From Tissierella_B sp964485455 (GTDB taxonomy: Bacteria; Bacillota; Clostridia; Tissierellales; Tissierellaceae), in NCBI GenBank assembly GCA_964485455.1, contig CAZAJU010000041.1:1-17598 (forward strand): a stretch of DNA of 17,598 nucleotides. The letters are read 5' to 3'. Numbering within the stretch: the first letter of the stretch is position 1; each line of letters begins with the position of its first letter. Made by a program: the position numbers and the translations under genes. Below, in pieces: positions 7,782 through 14,802 of this stretch. The notes under the pieces were generated by a model. The model was given only the letters and a program-made list of their open reading frames with translations. It made no database searches and was not told where the DNA came from.

Positions 7782-8564
7782 ATGTGTAATGATAACAAAA
7801 GAGCGAAGCTACATTCCTATGTATTGGAGAACGGAGAAATATCCCCAGGCATATTTAAGATGGTAGTGGCTTCAAATAGGATGGAGTCCACTGCCAAGGC
7901 AGGACAATTTGTAAATCTTTATTGTAGAGAAGGAAGTAGACTTTTACCACGACCTATAAGCATATGTGAAATCGATAAGGAAAATAGTACCCTTACCTTT
8001 GTATATGGTGTAGTCGGCAAAGGAACCGAAGAGTTTTCTAAGATAAAGGCTGGAGAATATATAGAGCTTTTGGGACCATTAGGCAATGGATATAAAATAG
8101 ATGAGGAAGTAGATGAGCACATAATAGTAGGAGGAGGTATTGGAATTCCTCCACTATTGGAGCTGGTTAAGCAATTAAAGGGTAAAAAGAAGGTTTATTT
8201 AGGATTTAGAAGCAATTCTTATCTAATTGAAGAGTTTGAAAAGCATGGAGTCCAAGTGCTGATTGCCACAGATGATGGAAGTGAAGGAATGAAGGGAACG
8301 GTAGTAGACCTACTTAAAAAAGACAAAGCAAAAGGAAAAATGCTATATGCTTGTGGACCAAAACCTATGCTAATGGCAGTAGCTGATTGGGCAGAAGAGC
8401 AAAATATAAAAGCTCAGCTTTCCTTAGAAGAGAGAATGGGCTGTGGTATCGGAACCTGTGTAGGGTGTGTTGTAAGAATTAAAGATGAAAATACCTGGAA
8501 TTATAAAAAGGTATGCGTTGATGGACCGGTATTCTGGAGCGAGGAGGTAGTATGGGATGTATAA
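7782..8564 (+). CDS. pyrK: Dihydroorotate dehydrogenase electron transfer subunit
   Basis: FAD and [2Fe-2S] subunit that carries electrons from PyrD to NAD+ in the class 1B dihydroorotate dehydrogenase complex. The ferredoxin-reductase fold shows the FAD motif RPIS (57-60), GPLGNG (98-103), a nucleotide-binding GGGIGIPP (117-124) and CGP (191-193). Four cysteines at 221, 226, 229 and 245 (C-x4-C-x2-C-x15-C) form the [2Fe-2S] site characteristic of PyrK. The length of 260 aa is normal. It starts 1 nt after the carB stop, with AGGAG (7768-7772) 9 nt upstream, and overlaps pyrD by 8 nt, as expected for partners made together. The NAD-linked form suits an anaerobe. No oddities are seen. Confidence 0.96.
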   Translation: MCNDNKRAKLHSYVLENGEISPGIFKMVVASNRMESTAKAGQFVNLYCREGSRLLPRPISICEIDKENSTLTFVYGVVGKGTEEFSKIKAGEYIELLGPLGNGYKIDEEVDEHIIVGGGIGIPPLLELVKQLKGKKKVYLGFRSNSYLIEEFEKHGVQVLIATDDGSEGMKGTVVDLLKKDKAKGKMLYACGPKPMLMAVADWAEEQNIKAQLSLEERMGCGIGTCVGCVVRIKDENTWNYKKVCVDGPVFWSEEVVWDV

Positions 8565-9468
8565 GAACTTGAATCTAGAAATAGATATTGCAGGAGTAAA
8601 ACTAAAGAACCCAGTCATGACTGCCTCCGGTACCTTTGGTGCAGGTAAGGAATACTCAGAATTTATAGATTTAAACCAGTTAGGTGCAGTTGTTGTAAAA
8701 GGTATAGCCACAAATCCATGGATAGGCAATCCTCCTCCAAGAATTGCTGAGACCTATGGTGGAATGCTAAATGCTATCGGTTTACAAAATCTAGGAGTAG
8801 AGCATTTTATTAATGAGGATATTCCTTTTTTAAGAAAATACGATACTAAGATTGTGGTAAATGTCATTGGAAAGACCACTAAGGAGTATTGTGAAGTAGT
8901 AGAAAGGTTAGCTGATGCAGATATAGACCTTATAGAATTAAATATCTCCTGTCCTAATATCAAAGAAGGGGGAGTAAACTTTGGAACTAGCTGCCAAAGT
9001 GTTGAGGATGTAACCAAAGAGGTTAAAAAATACGCTAAACATCCCGTCATCGTAAAGCTAAGCCCTAATGTAACAAGTATAGTTGAAATAGCTAAGGCAG
9101 CAGAAGCAGGAGGGGCAGATGCCCTATCCTTAATAAATACAGTAACAGGAATGGTTATAGATATTAACAAAAGAAAGCCTATACTTGCCAATATTACAGG
9201 TGGATTATCAGGACCTGCTATTAAGCCTATTGGGGTAAGAATGGTTTATGAAGTCCATAAAAACGTGAAGCTCCCTATTGTAGGCATGGGTGGAATTATG
9301 AATGGAGATGACGCCATAGAGTATATACTAGCAGGAGCAACAGGTGTAGCAGTAGGAACTGCTAATTTCTCAAATCCTAGGGCTACTATAGATGTACTTG
9401 AAGGGATAGTTAACTATTGTCATAAGTATAACATTAAGGATTTAAGTGAAATTAGAGGAATAATTTAG
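8557..9468 (+). CDS. pyrD: Dihydroorotate dehydrogenase, class 1B catalytic subunit
   Basis: FMN enzyme oxidising dihydroorotate to orotate in the cytoplasm; the class 1B form works as a heterotetramer with PyrK. The sequence shows the N-terminal ASGTFGAG (23-30), NAIGLQN (72-78), the catalytic-base loop NISCPN with Cys132 (class 1 uses Cys where class 2 has Ser), the NTVTGM segment, GGLSGPAIKP and a C-terminal GMGGI followed by a phosphate-binding GA(T)GVAVGT region. The 303-aa length is typical. The start ATG 8557 lies 9 nt after GAGGAGG (8541-8547), which is within the end of pyrK. The stop at 9468 is followed by a 100-nt gap holding a heptamer repeat before pyrE. Subtype 1B is supported by the adjacent pyrK. 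Confidence 0.97.
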   Translation: MYKNLNLEIDIAGVKLKNPVMTASGTFGAGKEYSEFIDLNQLGAVVVKGIATNPWIGNPPPRIAETYGGMLNAIGLQNLGVEHFINEDIPFLRKYDTKIVVNVIGKTTKEYCEVVERLADADIDLIELNISCPNIKEGGVNFGTSCQSVEDVTKEVKKYAKHPVIVKLSPNVTSIVEIAKAAEAGGADALSLINTVTGMVIDINKRKPILANITGGLSGPAIKPIGVRMVYEVHKNVKLPIVGMGGIMNGDDAIEYILAGATGVAVGTANFSNPRATIDVLEGIVNYCHKYNIKDLSEIRGII

Positions 9469-9496
9469 TCAAAGGCAGTGAACAATGGAGAAACAG

Positions 9497-9545
9497 GTAA
9501 GAAGTAAGAGGTAAGAAGTAAGAAGTAAGAACTAAGAGTGAAGAA
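9497..9545 (+). repeat. Tandem heptamer repeat, about 7 copies of GTAAGAA
   Basis: Seven consecutive 7-nt units run from 9497 to 9545. The units at 9497, 9511, 9518 and 9525 are exact GTAAGAA, 9504 is GTAAGAG, and the last two (CTAAGAG, TGAAGAA) are degenerate. The repeat fills the pyrD-pyrE gap, is almost pure purine apart from the T of each unit, and ends 12 nt before the pyrE ribosome site. Copy number could vary by replication slippage. Confidence 0.85.
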
Positions 9546-9568
9546 GTTATAGTGTTTAGGAGGTTAAG

Positions 9569-10153
9569 ATGATATCTAGAGAACGAGTTGAAGAAATATT
9601 AAGAGAGATAAATGTATTACAGGAAGGACATTTTTTATTAACATCAGGTAGACACAGCAATCAATATATGCAGTGTGCAAGAATTCTTGAGTATCCGGAA
9701 TATACTGCAGAATTATCCAGCATTATATATGAGGCATTTAAAAATGATAATATAGATGTGGTTATAGGACCTGCCATGGGAGGCGTAATATTCTCCTATG
9801 AGGTTGCTAGACAACTTGGCGTGAAGAATTTATTTGCTGAAAGAGAAGATGGAAAGATGACCCTTAGAAGAAACTTCTCAATTCCAAAGGGAGCAAGAGT
9901 ACTTATAGCAGAAGATGTAATAACTACAGGAGGCTCTGTTCGTGAGGTAATGGATATAGTTAAAGCACATGAAGCTGAGTTAGTAGGTGTAGCAGTTCTT
10001 GTAGATAGATCTAATGGAAGCATAGACTTTGGATGTAAGCTTCAAGCTGCTTACACCACTGAAGTAATATCCTATGAAGCAGAGAATTGTCCGATTTGTA
10101 AGGATGGAAAGATTGAGTTAGTTAAACCAGGTAGTAGAAAACTATCCAAGTAA
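9569..10153 (+). CDS. pyrE: Orotate phosphoribosyltransferase
   Basis: Joins orotate to PRPP to give OMP, the substrate of PyrF, in the cytoplasm. It has a type I phosphoribosyltransferase fold, with the PRPP-binding signature VLIAEDVITTGGS at 111-123 and the flexible-loop and orotate-contacting FLLTSGRHSNQYMQ near 22-35. The C-terminus carries NCPICKDG (C174, C177) and KPGSR, as in the clostridial and thermophile form of PyrE rather than the enteric form; 194 aa fits that subgroup. The start ATG 9569 follows AGGAGG (9558-9563) by 5 nt. It is the last gene of the operon, separated from pyrD by the heptamer repeat and followed by a strong terminator. An internal promoter before it cannot be excluded, but none is clear. 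Confidence 0.96.
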   Translation: MISRERVEEILREINVLQEGHFLLTSGRHSNQYMQCARILEYPEYTAELSSIIYEAFKNDNIDVVIGPAMGGVIFSYEVARQLGVKNLFAEREDGKMTLRRNFSIPKGARVLIAEDVITTGGSVREVMDIVKAHEAELVGVAVLVDRSNGSIDFGCKLQAAYTTEVISYEAENCPICKDGKIELVKPGSRKLSK

Positions 10154-10199
10154 AAGCTTTAAAATAATCTAGAGCAGGTATTGAAGTAGAATAACGACT

Positions 10200-10233
10200 A
10201 TAACCCTTAGGAAAAACCTAAGGGTTATCTTTT
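10200..10233 (+). terminator. Intrinsic terminator at the end of the pyr operon
   Basis: A perfect 12-bp stem is formed by ATAACCCTTAGG (10200-10211) and CCTAAGGGTTAT (10217-10228), with an AAAAA loop, followed by CTTTTT. The T-tract overlaps the stop codon of the convergent permease gene. On the minus strand the stem lies just downstream of that stop but lacks a following U-run, so termination there would be weaker. Confidence 0.92.
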
Positions 10234-11426
10234 TATGCACTTCTTAAGGCATCTATAGGATTTAGCATACTGGCTTTTCTAGCCGGTGCCCAACCAAAGA
10301 TGATTCCAATTGCAGCTGAAAATCCAACTCCTAAAACTATTGCCGAGTAATTAATTATAAATGGTATATCGATAGCCTTAAATGCAATATAGGTAATAGA
10401 CAATCCTAGTATAGTGCCGATAATTCCTCCGGATAAAGAAAGGAATATGGATTCCAGTAAAAACTGGATTTGAATGCTTTTAGGCTCTGCGCCTAGCGCC
10501 TTTCTTAGTCCAATCTCTGAGGTTCTCTCTGTTACTGAAACTAGCATCATATTCATAATCCCTATACCTCCAACTAATAAGGAAATTGCTGCTATTCCTG
10601 TAAGCATAGCTGTCATCATTCCCTGCATAGTTTCCATGACCTCAAGAATGTTGTCTAAATTTATGAGGTTATAGCTATCATCCTTAAAGTTAAATGCTTG
10701 ATCTAGTACGGATTCTATTCTATCTATTGTTGGGTCCATCAAATCTGTATCATCAACTATAATTTCAATGGTGTTAATATTACCAACACCAGCCAATCCC
10801 ATGGCGGTTGTATAAGGTATCATAGCCTTTCCGTTAGGTGAAGAACTTGAATCAATCATGGACATAATATCGTTTGAGGAATCCTCCTTAAGTATGCCCA
10901 CTATTGAATATGTGGTACCATTTATTATAATGTTTTCTCCAATAGGGTCTTTACCGAAGAATAAGGATTCTGATAGCTTTGAATCAATAAGTACTACCTT
11001 GTTCTTACTATTCATATCGAGAATGTTAAAGACACGTCCTCTAGATATTACATCTTCAGTGGTTTTAAAATAAACCTCATTTTTACCCTCTACTTTAACA
11101 TCTTCTATCACATTATTATCCTTTACTACCGAAGTATTAAGGGACAGATTTGGGGAGACACCTGTGACATTTTCAATTTCTGATAGTCTTTCAATATCAT
11201 TGAAGGATAGTCCTTGCTTTAATGGAGTTCCGAAGGCCTGGACTGTAATCCTTCCTGTTCCCATCCCTATAAATTGACGATTGGATTCATCAATTACTCC
11301 CTGAACTATAGAGATTAGAGCAATTATAGCTGTAACTCCTATTACTATACCTAAAATTGTAAGAAATGACCTCATTTTATTATTTAAAATATTTTTCCAG
11401 GACATCTTAATATTTTCTCTAAGCAT
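10233..11426 (-). CDS. ABC transporter permease, MacB/FtsX family (YknZ-like)
   Basis: Membrane subunit of a MacB-type ABC exporter working with the ATPase and membrane-fusion protein encoded upstream. One N-terminal transmembrane helix (about 20-43, after KMRSFLTILGIVIGV) is followed by a large extracellular MacB-type domain (about 45-265) and three C-terminal helices (about 273-297, 322-348, 360-380). The cytoplasmic coupling segment GLRKALGA (306-313) and terminal PARKASMLNPIDALR (381-395) are typical. It has 397 aa. The start ATG 11426 overlaps the ATPase gene by 8 nt, with AAGGTG before it. The set resembles YknXYZ of Bacillus, which protects against a toxic peptide, and MacAB of Gram-negatives. 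The substrate is unknown: a peptide, lipid or drug is possible. The gene ends in the T-tract of the pyrE terminator. Confidence 0.93.
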   Translation of the reverse strand: MLRENIKMSWKNILNNKMRSFLTILGIVIGVTAIIALISIVQGVIDESNRQFIGMGTGRITVQAFGTPLKQGLSFNDIERLSEIENVTGVSPNLSLNTSVVKDNNVIEDVKVEGKNEVYFKTTEDVISRGRVFNILDMNSKNKVVLIDSKLSESLFFGKDPIGENIIINGTTYSIVGILKEDSSNDIMSMIDSSSSPNGKAMIPYTTAMGLAGVGNINTIEIIVDDTDLMDPTIDRIESVLDQAFNFKDDSYNLINLDNILEVMETMQGMMTAMLTGIAAISLLVGGIGIMNMMLVSVTERTSEIGLRKALGAEPKSIQIQFLLESIFLSLSGGIIGTILGLSITYIAFKAIDIPFIINYSAIVLGVGFSAAIGIIFGWAPARKASMLNPIDALRSA

Positions 11427-12111
11427 AGCTCACATCACCTTCATACAGGTTTCCATCCAGAATATTTACAATCCTATTTGCATATTTTGCTACATTTATA
11501 TCATGGGTTATCATTATGATTGTATTTCCTTCATTGTTTAGTTCGGTGAACAAATCCATAACCTGTTTACCTGTTTTTTGATCCAGGGCACCTGTAGGCT
11601 CATCAGCTAGTAGTATAGTAGGATTATTAGCTAGGGCTCTAGCTATTGCCACTCTTTGCTGCTGACCACCAGAAAGCTGATTAGGTCGATGGTTCATCTT
11701 GTCTTCTAGCCCTACTTTCTTAAGCATTTCCTCAGCCCGAATTTTTCTATCACTAGGAGGAACATTTGCATAAATTAGTGGCAGCTCTACATTTTCCCTG
11801 GCACTTAGTCTTGGAAGAAGCTGAAAACTCTGAAATATAAACCCTATTTCCTTACTTCTAATTTTTGCCAGTTGTTTTTGACTTTGTTCTGAAATATTTC
11901 TTCCACCTAAAATATATGTTCCTGAAGTTGGAGTATCTAGACACCCTAATATATTCATCATGGTAGATTTACCTGAACCTGAAGGCCCCAAAATGGATAT
12001 GAATTCTCCCTTGTGAACCTCTAGATTTACACCCTTTAGAACCATCTGGTCTTCTTCTCCCATTTTGTAGATCTTTACAATTTCCCTCATATCTAAAATG
12101 ACTTCATCCAT
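11419..12111 (-). CDS. ABC transporter ATP-binding protein, MacB/LolD type (YknY-like)
   Basis: Cytoplasmic ATPase powering the adjacent permease. Walker A GPSGSGKST (42-50), Q-loop Q94, signature LSGGQQQR (146-153), Walker B ILLADE (166-171, catalytic Glu171), the DEPTGALD D-loop region and the H-loop His203 are all intact. The 230-aa length and the signature are typical of the LolD/MacB/FtsE subfamily that pairs with FtsX-fold permeases. The start is ATG 12111, with AGAGGTGG (12118-12125 on the + map) 6 nt upstream. It begins 1 nt after the membrane-fusion gene stop and overlaps the permease start, so the three genes form one operon. No defects are seen. Confidence 0.95.
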   Translation of the reverse strand: MDEVILDMREIVKIYKMGEEDQMVLKGVNLEVHKGEFISILGPSGSGKSTMMNILGCLDTPTSGTYILGGRNISEQSQKQLAKIRSKEIGFIFQSFQLLPRLSARENVELPLIYANVPPSDRKIRAEEMLKKVGLEDKMNHRPNQLSGGQQQRVAIARALANNPTILLADEPTGALDQKTGKQVMDLFTELNNEGNTIIMITHDINVAKYANRIVNILDGNLYEGDVSYA

Positions 12112-12112
12112 T

Positions 12113-13498
12113 TTAATCCACCTCTCTTGGAGGACCCATCATAACGTTCCACATTTCAGGTGGTGGAACTAAAATGGTTTCGCCAGATTCTATGCCTTCT
12201 ATAATCTGTACCGTATTTCCATCGTTTATTCCAATCTTTATAGGCTTAGTTGCAACCTTTCTTTTTCCTTCCCGGTAGTATACAAATGGCTTATTCTCAT
12301 TATCAAATTGAACTGCCTTCATTGATATGGTCGTTGCATCCTTAGCCTTTTCGTTAAGTATTTTAACCTCTGTAGACAGTCCAACCCTTAAGTTTTCATT
12401 TTTTTCAAGGCTTATGGTGGCTTCAAAGTAAGATACTCCATTTTCTACCATGGCTTGCTTTGATATATCTGTTACCTTACCATTTACCTTCTCATCTAAA
12501 GAGCTTATGATAACCTCTGCATCTTTACCTAGTGACAAAGCTTTTAAATCATATTCATCCACTTTAAGAGTGATTACAAGAGTATCAAAATTTACTATAT
12601 CCATTATTGGGCTACCCATAATTAGAGACTCATTTTCTACTACATGTATTTCAGAAACTTCCCCACTAGCTTCTGCTAGTATTCTCATATCTTCTGCCTG
12701 ATTTAACAAAGATTCATACTGAGCTTGAGCTTGATTGAGCTGTTCCTGAGCAATGCGGATATTTTGACTTAAACTTTCTGCTAGGGAGTTATAATTTCTT
12801 CTTGCAGCCTCAAATTGCTCATTTGCAAGGCTTATATTCTGATTTATATTGCTCTCCATATTGTCAAATGAGTTTTGAGCTGCATCTAGCTGCATTCTAG
12901 CTGAATCAAGGGCAGATTGAGCCTGTTCAACCTCTACTAAAGCAGCACCACCAATCTGATAGAGGCCTTGAATTCTATCTAGATTAAGCTTAGCGCTATT
13001 GTAGGCTGATTGGGCTGATTCCAGAGCATTAGTAGTCTGGATTATCTGTTGTTCCTTAGCTGAACCCTGAGCTTGTTCGGCATTTACCTTTGATGTATTA
13101 AGGTTTAATTTTGCCTGTGTTATTTGCTGGTCCTTTGAAGAGCCCTTTGCCATTTCAAGATTGATTCTTGCCAGCTCTACACTTGCCTTTGATTGTTCTA
13201 TGGAAGAAGCTATGTTGCTATCATCCAACTCAAAGAGTAGATCGCCAACATTTACCATATCTCCTTCCTTAACATGAAATTTTTTAACTGATAGGTTGCT
13301 CTTGGATACTACATTTTGGCTTTCATCAGAGCCAATATTGCCTTCAAAGGTATAGTAGGTGACGATATCTTGAGTTTTGGCTACTTCTTCTGTATAGTTG
13401 CCTTCCTTGGGTTTAAAGATATTAAATGAAATTAGTGCTATAACCATAAGGCTTATGCCGATTATAATTATTTTCTTTTTAGATAGAGCTTTAATCAT
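12113..13498 (-). CDS. Membrane-fusion (HlyD/MacA/YknX-like) subunit of ABC exporter
   Basis: Periplasmic-adaptor type subunit, here presumably anchored on the outer face of the single membrane and assisting the MacB-like exporter. After a basic N-terminus comes one membrane anchor (about 10-28), then half of the lipoyl/barrel-sandwich domain (about 60-95; VKEGDMVNVGDLLFELD). A long Gln/Ala/Asn-rich coiled-coil hairpin (about 98-270) follows, containing an internal repeat (KGSSKDQQITQAKLNL against QGSAKEQQIIQTTNAL). The second lipoyl half (ASGEVSEIHV) and beta-barrel domains (to 461) complete it. I start it at ATG 13498, 6 nt after AGGGGG. An in-frame ATG at 13516 adds six residues but has no ribosome site and precedes the likely transcription start. 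It is the first gene of the three-gene efflux operon. Confidence 0.92.
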   Translation of the reverse strand: MIKALSKKKIIIIGISLMVIALISFNIFKPKEGNYTEEVAKTQDIVTYYTFEGNIGSDESQNVVSKSNLSVKKFHVKEGDMVNVGDLLFELDDSNIASSIEQSKASVELARINLEMAKGSSKDQQITQAKLNLNTSKVNAEQAQGSAKEQQIIQTTNALESAQSAYNSAKLNLDRIQGLYQIGGAALVEVEQAQSALDSARMQLDAAQNSFDNMESNINQNISLANEQFEAARRNYNSLAESLSQNIRIAQEQLNQAQAQYESLLNQAEDMRILAEASGEVSEIHVVENESLIMGSPIMDIVNFDTLVITLKVDEYDLKALSLGKDAEVIISSLDEKVNGKVTDISKQAMVENGVSYFEATISLEKNENLRVGLSTEVKILNEKAKDATTISMKAVQFDNENKPFVYYREGKRKVATKPIKIGINDGNTVQIIEGIESGETILVPPPEMWNVMMGPPREVD

Positions 13499-13519
13499 CG
13501 TATTCCCCCTTTTCATTTA

Positions 13520-13551
13520 AGTATATACGTATTATGTTAACATAATATGAA
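13520..13551 (-). promoter_or_regulatory. Efflux-operon promoter with 18-bp perfect palindrome operator
   Basis: Positions 13530-13547 read TATTATGTTAACATAATA, a perfect 18-bp palindrome. On the minus strand, TTCATA (13546-13551) and TATACT (13520-13525) flank it as -35 and -10 with a 20-nt spacer. Start near 13513 leaves about 14 nt before the membrane-fusion ATG. A dyad in an over-long spacer recalls MerR-type activated promoters; a repressor operator is the alternative. No matching regulator gene lies next to it. Confidence 0.5.
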
Positions 13552-13582
13552 CAGATTTACATTCTTTTTAGATACTTGATTC

Positions 13583-13618
13583 AAAAAAGGGGAAAGCAAT
13601 CAGTTTCCTGATTGCTTT
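13583..13618 (-). terminator. Intrinsic terminator of the PepSY-protein gene
   Basis: AAAGCAATCAG (13593-13603) and CTGATTGCTTT (13607-13617, with a tight 3-4 nt loop) form a hairpin. On the minus strand it is followed by CCCC and a run of six U (13583-13588). It lies 47 nt beyond the stop of the PepSY gene and separates it from the efflux operon. Confidence 0.75.
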
Positions 13619-13664
13619 TGGGATAAAGAGGTTTATTGAAAAATGTTAATGAGATTATCAAATA

Positions 13665-14666
13665 TTAGTTGTTGCCTTTTCCATTGTTGGTTTTCTCTTT
13701 ATTTTCCTTATTTTCTTGCCCTTTGTTAAGACTAGAAGCTGATCCTTCCATATCTTTATCTAGAATATCACCTGTCTGAGCATGAATTAAGAATTCGTAT
13801 TTCATACCCTCATATTCAAATTTTACTTCGTATGCAGGTGGATTATCATCCTCTAATGTTACAGATATATTCTTAATATCATTATCTGTATCTATTTTCA
13901 AGCTTTTTAATGCAATACTTAATGCTTTATCTTCAGTAATAAAGTTTTTTTGAACTAATGGCTTCTTATCGTCATCTTCTTCAGATGCATTTTTATTTTC
14001 CTTAATGTCATCTTGAGTATTTTTCTTAACTTCCTTTATAAGAGCTTTAGCTTCCTTGAATTCTTCCTTAGCCTCAACCTTATTTTCTGCTTCCTTAAAT
14101 TCATTTATTGCAGCCTTCTTAGCATCTCTTAGTACTTCATTTACTTCTGCTTGAGCTGTTGGCTTCTCTTCACCATGATCTAGATAATCATCTTCATCTA
14201 GATAATTTACTCCATCTTTTTTATCAGCAATTTCTTTAAATTCATCAAATTCTTCAAAGATTGGTTCTTTTACTTCTTTTACTTTTGCTAATTCTTCTTC
14301 CTCTTCCTCTAAATCTCTTATAATCCTTTCTGTTTCATTATCAACGGATATCTCTACAATTTTTACTACTTTACCAGCTGTATCATTGGCATCCACTATT
14401 AGTTCATAATCATAGTCATCAGTTCTTATTGTTACAGTATAGAAGCTTTCTCTTCGATTTAACTCGGTTTTTATAATCATACCATCTTTATCTTCTTCGA
14501 TTTTATTTTCAACTTTTAGTGCATCAATTGCAAATACCTCAGCTTTTTCTGGACTTACTTCAGCTGCGCTAGCAAAGAATCCACCAGGTATGATTGTAAA
14601 TACTAAAGCAATAATTAATGCTCCGGCTACCATTGTAAATATTTTTTTCATATCAAAATTTTTCAT
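13665..14666 (-). CDS. Secreted PepSY-domain protein with charged central coil
   Basis: A 333-aa exported protein of unknown role. The N-terminus is a signal peptide or anchor: MKNFDMKKIFTMVAGALIIA, a hydrophobic core and a likely cleavage after FFASAA (near 34-35). Residues about 36-108 look like a divergent PepSY unit (YTVTIRTDDYDYELIVD), and residues about 240-308 are a clear C-terminal PepSY unit (YEVKFEYEGMKYEFLIHAQTGDIL). Between them about 130 residues are Glu/Lys/Asp-rich and probably helical. The tail is Asn/Lys/Gly-rich. PepSY domains are known as protease-inhibitory or regulatory modules outside the membrane; no inhibition is shown here. The start ATG 14666 has AAGGAG 10 nt upstream. 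It has its own terminator and lies between the efflux operon and a sensor-regulator gene. Confidence 0.85.
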   Translation of the reverse strand: MKNFDMKKIFTMVAGALIIALVFTIIPGGFFASAAEVSPEKAEVFAIDALKVENKIEEDKDGMIIKTELNRRESFYTVTIRTDDYDYELIVDANDTAGKVVKIVEISVDNETERIIRDLEEEEEELAKVKEVKEPIFEEFDEFKEIADKKDGVNYLDEDDYLDHGEEKPTAQAEVNEVLRDAKKAAINEFKEAENKVEAKEEFKEAKALIKEVKKNTQDDIKENKNASEEDDDKKPLVQKNFITEDKALSIALKSLKIDTDNDIKNISVTLEDDNPPAYEVKFEYEGMKYEFLIHAQTGDILDKDMEGSASSLNKGQENKENKEKTNNGKGNN

Positions 14667-14730
14667 TTATTTCATCTCCTTTACACCTTAATTGTATTAC
14701 TAATGAGTAAGGAATAAAAGACAAAAGAAT

Positions 14731-14796
14731 GCTAAAATAAAGGATTGTAATATCTTAAACATGTGTTAAAACTCTGTGTCTAAAATCTTACAATCC
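14731..14796 (-). terminator. Likely terminator of the Cache/AraC regulator gene
   Basis: Arms at 14742-14757 and 14781-14796 pair (nine perfect pairs, GGATTGTAA/TTACAATCC, then a broken extension) around a 23-nt loop. On the minus strand they are followed by UUUAUUUU (about 14734-14741). It starts 6 nt beyond the regulator's stop. The long loop makes it less certain than the others in the window. Confidence 0.6.
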
Positions 14797-14802
14797 GCAT
14801 AT

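Noticed and set aside
8754..9191. A 145-codon open frame antisense to pyrD
   Set aside because: It lies wholly within pyrD, lacks a convincing ribosome site, and its hydrophobic product is explained by the complement of pyrD codons.
9497..9545. CRISPR-like array between pyrD and pyrE
   Set aside because: The units are 7 nt and contiguous with no spacers, so this is a simple tandem repeat.
9569..10153. The C-terminal Cys pair of PyrE as an unusual metal site
   Set aside because: A CPxC...KPGSR ending is, to my knowledge, usual in this PyrE subgroup, so it is not novel.
13499..13516. The upstream ATG of the membrane-fusion gene
   Set aside because: It has no ribosome site and lies upstream of the predicted transcription start; AGGGGG serves the ATG at 13498.
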